This document shows positions 54,982 to 64,000 of a stretch of DNA of 64,000 bases, piece after piece. The notes below the pieces were generated by a model that worked only from the letters and a program-made list of their open reading frames with translations, ran no database searches and was not told the DNA's origin. This stretch comes from Nansenia antarctica (Eukaryota > Chordata > Actinopteri > Argentiniformes > Microstomatidae). Positions within the stretch are counted from its first letter, which is position 1. Each line of letters begins with the position of its first letter. Made by a program: the position numbers and the translations under genes. The stretch is taken from positions 20,315,063 to 20,379,062 of the forward strand of contig OZ022339.1 in assembly GCA_963989245.1 (NCBI GenBank), in the 5' to 3' direction.

Positions 54982-54998
54982 GGGGGGGGGGGGGGGGG
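54982..54998. repeat. 17-G homopolymer
   Basis: Uninterrupted G run directly at the 5' truncation point of the LINE copy 54546-54980. Confidence 0.9.
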
Positions 54999-55442
54999 TG
55001 TCTGACCTTGGGTGTCTCCAGTAGCCTATAGGAGCAATGTTGTGCATTCAAAGCAGGGTCTCTCTGCATGCAGGCGGCCACTGTCTGACATGCACCACAA
55101 TGCACCCTGCCCCTGGCCCGGGCTGCCCCGCAGCAGACAAGATGATGTAAGATCTGGCCAGAGTGATCAATATCTGAGCAGATATGAAATACTAAAATGC
55201 CATCCGAGGTGTATTTGAAATGATGTGGTTCTGGGCTGAGGTATAAGCCTGACATAAATCATTAGGCGCTGGCCCTCTTAGCCTACAGCTCTGCAGGAGG
55301 GGTTGTTGACTATCTGAGCCTTCAAAGTCAAAATAATTTGCTGTTGTGTTTCTTCCCCAAGAGTGGAAATCAATGGTCCCCAGGCTACTTCCCTGTTCTC
55401 TGTGTGTCTGGATAGGAGGGATGTTATTAGAGTGTGTGTGTG

Positions 55443-55477
<35 letters not shown>

Positions 55478-56303
55478 GTGTGTGTGTGTGTGTGTGTGTG
55501 AGCGTGCATGCGTGCGAGGAGGGTGTCATTGGGTGGGTAGAGTTTATCTCATGTCTATGTTTGTTTCAATGGGGCAGCAGGTAGCACAGACCCCCATCTG
55601 TGTTCTAACAAGTCCCACGGGACTCTCCCAACATAACACAAGGTGTGTGTGTGTGTATCCTGTATGTCCTTTTCTGTGAATTCTGGGTGCATTCAGGGGA
55701 AAGCTGAAGCCTTCCCAGGACTAGTATGTGATGACTGTTGTTTACGACAGAGTAATGTGTGTGAGCTTGTAAGAGACTGCAGGGAGTCTTCTTGAGTGAA
55801 TATTATTATAACTGTCCTTGATGCTTTAACAAATTCCCTGGGTGTTGCAGGAGAAGGGTATTTGAAGAGAAAAATAATCCATTGTACTGCACATTGGACA
55901 AAAATGACATCAATACAGGGTCACTTGCAAATATTTATCATCTCAAGATCCCTGTGGAATATATTGTGGAATATATAATTGGTTTGTGGACAGTTATGGA
56001 GCTACAGTAGTTGCAGATGATTGAATTATGCTGAATTGGCGATGTGTTCTAGGAGGATAGTGTTCTGACACAGGGAGTTCATTACCCATTTTAACCACAA
56101 ACGGGTCATAAATAAGACAGAATTGCATCCGAGATGGGAAATTTACAGCCAGATCTAATCAGAGATGCATCTCTGTCTCTCCCAAAGTTATTGACAAGAT
56201 GAACAATTTATTGGACTTGTGTAAATCATTCCTGCGGCTCTATTTGTTTTGGTTTGACTCTCCCACTGCTCACCGTCTCCTCCTCTCCCTCCCCTGTCTA
56301 CAG
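54999..56303. other. Intron sequence before adgra2 exon 2
   Basis: It has GT microsatellites at 55431-55500 and 55643-55656. The branch/pyrimidine region 56270-56303 ('cctcctctccctcccctgtc' then 'tacag') is a strong acceptor. Confidence 0.6.
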
Positions 56304-56375
56304 GATCCTCAGTAACAACAAGATCTCCCTCCTCAGGAACTCCTCCTTCTACGGCCTGCTCGCACTGGAGAAACT
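56304..56375 (+). CDS. adgra2: adgra2 second coding exon: one leucine-rich repeat
   Basis: The 72-base exon lies between 'cccctgtctacag' and the donor 'gtaagtag', starting and ending in phase 2. With the last two bases of exon 1 it encodes LILSNNKISLLRNSSF, then YGLLALEK-L, one 24-residue LRR with the LxxNxI motif and an N-glycosylation sequon NSS. The 72-base phase-2 LRR exon and the LLLSNNKI-LRNGSF-GL-LLEKL sequence are those of ADGRA2/ADGRA3. The following LRR exons (usually DLRNNxIS) are not found before 64000, so intron 2 is at least 7.6 kb. In the family the LRR and Ig domains bind the partner Reck; that is family knowledge, not visible here. Confidence 0.92.
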
Positions 56376-57576
56376 GTAAGTAGTGTCGGCCGTAAGCGTG
56401 AACCGTGCTCTTCAGTGGAAGGGCTATTGCTTATGGTGCGGTCCGCACCAGTCCAAATTGTTTGGACTATTTTGACAGTCGGTCCAAATTGAATTGACGG
56501 TTCCCACCTTCATATCACTTAACCTCGATGGCTGAGTCCTGTAAATGTCCTTTAAAAAGTTCCTATTTAGCATCATATTTAGTGTGATGCAGTGCAAGTC
56601 AGAGGTTTGTGGCTCTGCGACAGGCTCCTGATGATGCTGGTGGAGATAGCGTTCCTGTCAGTGTAGATGTTCCAGCGGGGTGCGTGCGTAGTGACAGTAG
56701 TGGTCAGCTCCTCTGGTCACTCCGCCCTGCCCTGAGTCACTCCGCCCTGCCCTGGGTCACTCCGCCCTGCCCTGGGTCAAGCGTTGATTGCTGTGCTCTC
56801 CATCTGGCTCCATCACTGATCCTCTCGTCCTCGTCTCGTGGTGACAACAACATTTGGCAGCAGGTTGAGAAAAAACAGACCGTTTTTGACACACAGTAGA
56901 GGTTGACATACTGCCAGACTGACACTAGAAATCATCTGGCGATCCCAGGCTCTGGTTAGGCAGTGTTGCAGGGTTTACACCCCCTCCGTTCAGCGCTGAA
57001 CTCTGTAAACATCCGTTCAGTTGGCAGTGGAACACCATTTTCTTCTCCCTCGTTGACTTAAAGTGTGATGTCACCAGACTCAGTATGGATAAGTGGGCTA
57101 TTGTTTCTATTGTTGATGTTGTTAAGCACTTTGTGACAAAACAGTTTTTCCTACTGCTAGGCAATTTAATCTTTGATTGATGCCGTCAACGACTGGCCTT
57201 CCAGGATCCAGCCCACTGTTGTGGTCAATTAGATCACCGCTCCAAGAGATCAAGGTGAAGAGACCCCAGATCTCCTGTAGCCTTTGACCTCAATACACAT
57301 ACCCTATGTGAACTGCCAGCCAGATTCCCTCCTTCCCTCCCTCCCTCCCTCCCTCCCTCCCTCCCCCTGCCTGCCTGCCTGTGCCAGCTGTAGTTCTTGG
57401 CAGAGGCTGTATCCTGGCTGGTGGGGGTGCCAGTGCGGTGTATGCAGGTGTCCTCAGTGAGTGGGCTGTGGCGGCCAGCTGTTCCAGAGTCTGGCCCTTT
57501 GGCGGTCAGGGGTGGCGGGCTCCACGTCTGAGAGACAGGTTTACCAAGAGACCCATCTGGGCTGGTGTAGAATCTC

Positions 57577-57832
57577 TGCTCTGTGAGGGAGGAGGAGGAG
57601 GAGGGAAGAGGAGGTGGAGGAGGAGGAGGTGCAGGAGGAGGAGGAGGCAGGTGGAGGAGGGAGGAGGAGGAGGAGGTGGAGGAGGAGGAGGAGGAGGAGG
57701 AAGGGCAGGGAGGAGGAAGAGGAGGAGGAGGGAGGACGGAGGAAGAGGAGGAGGAGGAGGAGGAGGAGGAGGTGGAGGAGGTGGAGGAGGAGGAGGAGGA
57801 GGAGGTGGAGGTGGAGGAGGTAGAGGTGATAT
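57577..57832. repeat. GGA-rich polypurine tract, 256 bases
   Basis: Almost pure G and A on the + strand, with occasional T. It is mirror-symmetric in places and so open in five or more frames (poly-Glu/Gly/Arg on +, poly-Ser/Leu/Pro on -). The long frames across it are artefacts. A CCCT/CCTC pyrimidine tract lies close by at 57329-57367. Confidence 0.95.
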
Positions 57833-58539
57833 GACACTGAGCTGAACTGAGCTGGTGGCTGCAGATGGTGTATGGCAGTTTTAAAGTAGAAGGTAAGCCA
57901 TTCACTGCAAATATGTGCATTCACACACAATTGCTTTAGCTTTAAACCTTCAGAGTTGCAACATTTGAATAATGGTGCAGATATGTTATGTGGTCTATCC
58001 TTTGGGAAGCTGGTGCTGTTTTGAGATGTGCAACTCTCAAAGGGATTTAATGGGAGCCTGTCACCGTGCCACAGTAGCTGACATACAAGAATTATTATCA
58101 CTTTCCCAAGTGGAAACAAATTCCTGAATTCCTGACAAACCGAAGCCAATTCCTCTCTCCATTTTCTCTTCTGTTTACTTCCACAATACTTCCGCAAAAC
58201 TTTCACAACATTTTCTAAATCATAACAGATTTTTTATCTGAGAGAGATGATAAGAAATAATGAAGATACAAAATAATGAATTGAAAATGTTTGATCGTAT
58301 TGTGTGTGGTGTGCTCCGATATACGACCACATGCTAAAGATCTGTCCTCCGACAGTCTGGAGTCTCGTCCCCCAAGCCAGAAATCTTGCGTGATCAGGGT
58401 AGTAGTACCCTGACTGACCTGTAGAGGCAGCCATGTGCTACAGGGGAAATAAAGTGCCAAAGAACGAAAAGAAGAAGACGCGTCAGTCAGCTCGCTTCTT
58501 GCTACATTCCATTCCACGTCACAATCAGACTCGGGAGTG

Positions 58540-58780
58540 TCAATCGTAAATATTGAACACGTTTAGGCCTAATATTTACGATCGTCGGCCCCGACCATTT
58601 TCCAAGCAGATTGTCGGGAGAAATGGACTCTTAACACACCTCACACCACAGGATAATCTTGTAGGATAATCTTTAGAGCCATCCAATAATCGGGCGTTTG
58701 CTGTCCTTGGTCGGAAGGGGGGAAATCGGGCCAACATCGGCCAGATTATCTTTATGTGTGTACCAGGCTTAACACTGACA
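58540..58780. mobile_element. Probable DNA-transposon fragment
   Basis: Its right end 'tgtgtgtaccaggctt' and the words 'aatcgggccaacatcggcca' and 'gattatcttt' look like the terminal part of a fish hAT MITE. The left end is not identified. Near 58542 'aatcgtaaatatt' and 'aatatttacgat' form a small hairpin. Confidence 0.4.
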
Positions 58781-58959
58781 GATATGACAGCTGACTATCA
58801 ATCTAGAGGGGGAGTGGTTGGGGGTGGGGTTAACCAGCTATTGTTACCGCCCATTACCTTTATGTGTGAAGGTGTGAAAAAGAACCACATCTTTAAACAG
58901 CCATTCTCTGGATTGTGATTTCAGGGTTAGCAACTTTCAAATACTCATGTGGTCTTCAA

Positions 58960-59095
58960 TTTCTTTCCGATTTCAATGTATGACGCGTCATTTGAAAGCT
59001 TACAATCTGTAGTTTAAGCACATGTAAAAAACTGAAAAATGACTTTGCCTTCTGGTTGCACATTTCACCAGACTGTGTCACATATGTGACTAAAG
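58960..59095. repeat. Unclassified dispersed repeat, copy 2
   Basis: Matches 26845-26965 in the same order over about 110 bases ('gatttcaatgtatgac', 'ttacaatctg', 'caccagactgtgtcaca'). Class unknown. Confidence 0.55.
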
Positions 59096-60009
59096 TGACT
59101 AAAGTGTTAGGTGTTTTCAGCCCTGAACGTCGAGGCCCTAAAAACCTAGGGGAACACACAAATCCCCCCCGAAGAGTTCCTAGCACTATTAGTCAAGCCT
59201 GCCAAGACGGTCTTTGGTTGCGTCTTAGAAATGTTTAATCATCAGTTGGACGGGAAAACAGTGGAAAATCATTGGAGGAGCTGCAGTACATCTCATACAT
59301 TTAGAGAAAGCAGATTTATTTATTTAACGTTGTTATGGAAATAGGAACTTCTCTGCCTACATTAATTTAGTGTCAAACATCTAAAAAGTTTCTGTCAACT
59401 AGAGGTATTTCTTATCAGGGAGGAATTATTCATTCATGTTATTTGGTCTGGTCCCAGAGTGCTCATGGTATGTTATGTGCTGGTACAGTACACAGCCTGA
59501 TAATGTGGCAGTGGCTTCTACAGTGTAGTCTGTCACATGGCATAGCCCCAGCCTCTTTAATTGGACTGAACTGTCTAGCTATCTGTTTTTCCTCCCCAGT
59601 GAGGTTTTCAAATAATATTTGTTTACAATTCAGTAGGTAGGCCAGTTATCCATCCTAATGAGATGGCTTTCTCTTCATTTCTTTAATGAAGAGGTTTCCT
59701 CTCATTTGGAGCGTCTCACGAGACATTTCTCTCTGCCTCGTTCCCTCAGAGGAAGCACAAATTGACCCAGGAATTTGGAATATTAACAAACAAGTTTACT
59801 TACGCCCCGATTAACACTCAGTCATATCCTCGGTAAATATGTTTTTGATGTGATTATGGTGTTGAAAATAGGAGATGTGTAAAGAGGGAAGGGGCTGCTG
59901 TGATGTCCAGTCCTATGACAGAGAGAGCTTTCTAACGTCACTACGGTTACAAGAATGCCCTTTTCTAACTGTCAAAGGCTGGCCTTTCTTCTCATTAGCC
60001 CCTTTTTAC

Positions 60010-60190
60010 CCCCTTCCTCCACCCGCGCCTCTCTTTCTCTTTCTCTCTCTATCTCTCTCTCTCTCCCTTCTCCCCCTTCCCCCTCCTCGGTCTTCCACTT
60101 TTCTACACCTCCCCTTCTTTCCCTCTTCTCTCTATCTCTCTCGTCCTCCCTCTCCCCCTCCTCTATCCCTCTATCTGTTCTGTCTTGTCC
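60010..60190. repeat. Pyrimidine-rich (TC)n tract
   Basis: Long C/T-rich stretch with several TC runs. The Ser/Leu/Pro frames here are repeat artefacts. Confidence 0.9.
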
Positions 60191-60948
60191 TCTTGTGCGT
60201 GTGAGAGTCTGAACTTCCCTGACCTTAATATTTCTTCTTTATCAGACACAGTGGGCTTTGGCTCCGGTCCCTGCGACTACAGGATTACCACTGTTTACTG
60301 TGCTGGACGCACAAAACATCACCACGCATAAAACAAATCAGATATGACACATCACACCAAATATAGAGGACTTACACGATGATTTGTCATTGCTTGATTT
60401 GATTAGATTCTACGGATGTCTACAGGAAGCTAATGAACTGAAAAAAGACAGTTGTTTTCAAATGAACACTGTACTGTAGATGAAATGGAGAGATGTGTTT
60501 ATTAAGAAGACATTTATTTTTTGGAACGGCATGACATGTAGCCCTTAGATGCCTTAGATGTAGCCCTTAGATGCCTCAACGCACCGCATGTTGCTGTTTA
60601 TTCTGTTTATGTAAAAAAAAAAAGTTAAAATAATCATCTCAGAGGCATGGGGTTAGAGATTCATCTCCCCATTAGTGTCACATGTTGACGGCCCAGTGTC
60701 CTCCGGGTCAGACAGACAGGAGTAAACGTCTGCAGTCTAAGATATACAGCACCGCCGAAATTAATTGGGAACCACTTCAGTAGCTCCTTCAAACATTAGC
60801 CCCAAACGGTGGGTTTACGTCAGGCTCTGCAAGGGTCAGTGCCGTGTGCGCTGTATCCTGCTGCCTGCATTCTGGAGGGAAACGCTTATTGTTTAAACAT
60901 CCATCTCTTTTGAGTTTATCCAGCTGCACCTATTTCAGACTTAATTCC

Positions 60949-60950
<2 letters not shown>

Positions 60951-61006
<56 letters not shown>

Positions 61007-61045
61007 AGTGAATGAGAGAGAGAAAGAGAGAGAGAGTGTGTGTGC

Positions 61046-61123
<78 letters not shown>

Positions 61124-61127
61124 TGTG
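60951..61127. repeat. Compound (GT)n(GA)n microsatellite
   Basis: Three GT runs alternate with two GA runs over about 175 bases. Confidence 0.95.
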
Positions 61128-61767
61128 TTGTCCACCGACCTCTTGACCAGAGCTCCAAACAGCCTGCTCTCAGGAAACAGGACGACTTATTTATTCTAAT
61201 GAACTTCCATCCTGCCTTTCTCTCTCCCTGCCAATCACCTCCTGGAGTACCGATGTTTCAACACAAACCTTCACATAACAATCAGCTGTGTTGAACTAGG
61301 ATAAAGCTGCCTGACAGAACATGGTCACTGTAATATAGCTGTCATTCTTGTCAGCTCAGAGTACTTTAAGTACATTGCATGGCAGTGTTCACAGCCGTTT
61401 ATAAATTATTTCCATACACCATGGAGCAGTGGTACTGTAAAACTATAGTGTCAATCTAAAGAGTTAGCAAAGGGAGACAGAGAAACATGTTAACAGCGTT
61501 AGCTGCGTTGTGTTTTTATCTTGACAAAGGTTTCATTAGCGATTTCTGCCCACACAGTAGAGTGCCCTGGGTAGTTACCTCTTTGAAATCTCTCAACCAC
61601 TGACCCATGACCTGGGGCCGTGCTAGAAAGTGCTGTGTTGTGTGAGACCGTTGAGATGGAGGTGCTTGAAGCAGTGACCGACCTCTCACCGAACCCTCCA
61701 GCAACTTTTACATATACTGTAATGCAAACATGAGGATCAAAGACTGAGTTCTCTCCTGTCATAGAGC

Positions 61768-61799
61768 TAGTATCTAGTATCTAGTATCTAGTATCTAGT
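61768..61799. repeat. (CTAGTAT)4 short tandem repeat
   Basis: Four 7-base units directly left of the hAT-like element. Confidence 0.85.
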
Positions 61800-61886
61800 G
61801 TCTAGCACCTGTCTATAGGGCTGTCCCTAACGACTATTTTTCTAACGATTAATCTGGACAGACTTCTGGACAGACTTCTAAATGGC

Positions 61887-62421
61887 CAGGGTTTTTCCTG
61901 CATAGAGAATTATGAGGCGGCCGCCTCCGTCATATTTCTAGCCGCCTCCAGCTCTCGACAAACTGACGGTCGTATTTTCTACAGGCGTTGCACTCGGTGG
62001 ATTTCTGTCATTTCTAACTGCAATTGCGGCACTGAGCCGACGTGGTGGCGGGGGCGCTGTTTCGCAAATAAGTTAGCTTTCGTTTTTGCTAGCGAAATAG
62101 CTGATAGTATGTTGACTGCTCAAGGAGAACACATATTTGAAAGTACAGAATGCCTGAGAGCCTTATATTGCATTATATTACATTATATTTTGAATGGTCA
62201 TCTGGTGCCTGAATATTGTGTTTTCCTTTACATAAATAATGACATTTCCACCATAAATTGATGCAGAAAGGGCACAAATTGGTGCATATCAATTCACCAG
62301 AATGCAAGAAATTAAGTGTTTGATGTTTAAGGACCCCCAGACAGCCCTGCTTCATGGGTCCCCCCGATGTCAAACACCACTGGTGCCACCTCCGCCTCAT
62401 TTTGAGCCAGGAAAAACCCTG
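61887..62421. mobile_element. Nested MITE with CAGGGTTTTTCCTG ends
   Basis: The left end 'cagggtttttcctgcataga' and right end 'gagccaggaaaaaccctg' are inverted, and inner words 'gaggcggccgcctcc' and 'gccacctccgcctca' continue the stem. ATGGCC occurs at both borders (61882-61887 and 62422-62427), probably part of the target duplication. Confidence 0.8.
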
Positions 62422-62502
62422 ATGGCCATGTTGGCATTCAAGTTGGCTAAACATAGCAGTGAGTCTGCCCTGTGTCTGGGGCTGTTTGACAGAGGCAGTT
62501 AC

Positions 62503-63467
<965 letters not shown>

Positions 63468-63808
63468 GTCGCTGAATTAAAGGTGTCTGTGTTTAATTGC
63501 GGGCCCACAGACAGCCCCCATACATCAGCTGATCATTTAAAGGGGCGGCCGTCTGAGTAATGCGCATGTCACACGCTGCTTTGTTTTATAAGAGCAGCAG
63601 CTATTACCCAGAGTGCTTTATAAAGACACTGTTAAACAGAGAGAGACAATACAGCCATTATTTTTGGGGAAATTAAGTGATACATTAATCGAACAGTAAA
63701 AAAATATATCGTTACACCAATCGTTAAATTAGTCGTTCGAATAATCGACTAACCGAAAAATAATCGCTAGATTAATCGTTAGAAAAATAGTCGTTAGGGA
63801 CAGCCCTA

Positions 63809-64000
63809 TAGGCTACCGTAGCTAGCCAGCTACATAGCTAACGTTACTAACACCAGAAGACAAGACATACAAACTGTGGTGAGCTACATTGCTTGTGTAA
63901 CATTAGCTAGTAGCCTCCTCCATGTTTCCACTGGTCGCAGCCATGTTGTTTATTTGCGACGCACATTACGCAAGTCGACGTATTGACGTAGTCGATTACG
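63809..64000. other. Intron sequence at the right edge
   Basis: The end 'gtcgacgtattgacgtagtc' 'gattacg' resembles the subterminal sequence of another fish hAT element, cut by the window edge. Confidence 0.35.

Larger units (their letters stand above)
37497..56303 (+). other. adgra2: adgra2 intron 1, 18.8 kb, transposon-rich
   Basis: Bounded by 'gtgagtatgt' and 'cccctgtctacag'. Both flanking exons are read in phase 2. More than a third of it is recognisable transposon or satellite sequence (listed separately). I found no further coding exon in it. Confidence 0.85.

Noticed and set aside
57234..58206. 221-228-residue Ser/Leu/Pro-rich minus-strand frames
   Set aside because: They result from the GGA polypurine tract read on the opposite strand.

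Overview
This is ordinary nuclear DNA of a ray-finned (teleost) fish. The evidence is spliced vertebrate exons with consensus GT/AG junctions, tRNA-derived SINEs with the teleost 'ctttggataaaagc' type tail, fish Tc1, hAT, Harbinger and piggyBac-like transposons, L2 and CR1/Rex1-type LINEs, an R2/HERO-type LINE, and very abundant CA, GA, ATT and AGT microsatellites. There are no operons, no bacterial genes, no CRISPR array and no complete single-exon cellular gene. The species cannot be named from the sequence.

Only two cellular genes can be supported, both on the + strand. The last coding exon of a GABA-A receptor subunit, most like the pi subunit (gabrp), lies at 4302-4661 and ends directly after the fourth membrane helix. 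About 32.6 kb downstream is the first coding exon of an adhesion GPCR of group A (adgra2/Gpr124-like) at 37279-37496. It carries the ATG, a signal peptide and the cysteine-rich LRR cap. Its 72-base second coding exon, one leucine-rich repeat, is at 56304-56375. The two join in phase (CT/G) across an 18.8-kb intron, and the gene continues past the right edge of the window.

Layout: 1-4240, densely nested transposon debris upstream of the gabrp exon; 4302-4661, gabrp last exon; 4.7-36 kb, intergenic, holding minisatellites, L2 and HERO LINE remnants, SINEs, MITEs and a piggyBac-like insertion; 36.2-37.3 kb, candidate adgra2 promoter and 5' leader; 37.5-56.3 kb, adgra2 intron 1, holding L2, CR1/Rex-type, Tc1, Harbinger and hAT copies; 56.3-64 kb, start of adgra2 intron 2, with a large purine tract and a hAT-like element that holds a 965-base pure AGT array.

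The most striking structures are a four-level nest (Tc1, then Harbinger, then hAT, then MITE) at 50388-54224, the AGT array at 62503-63467, a hAT inserted into a 26-base minisatellite with an 8-base target duplication, and several insertions for which a paralogous empty site lies in the same window. I found no convincing new gene system. The long open frames of the window are microsatellite or minisatellite artefacts or decayed transposon proteins.
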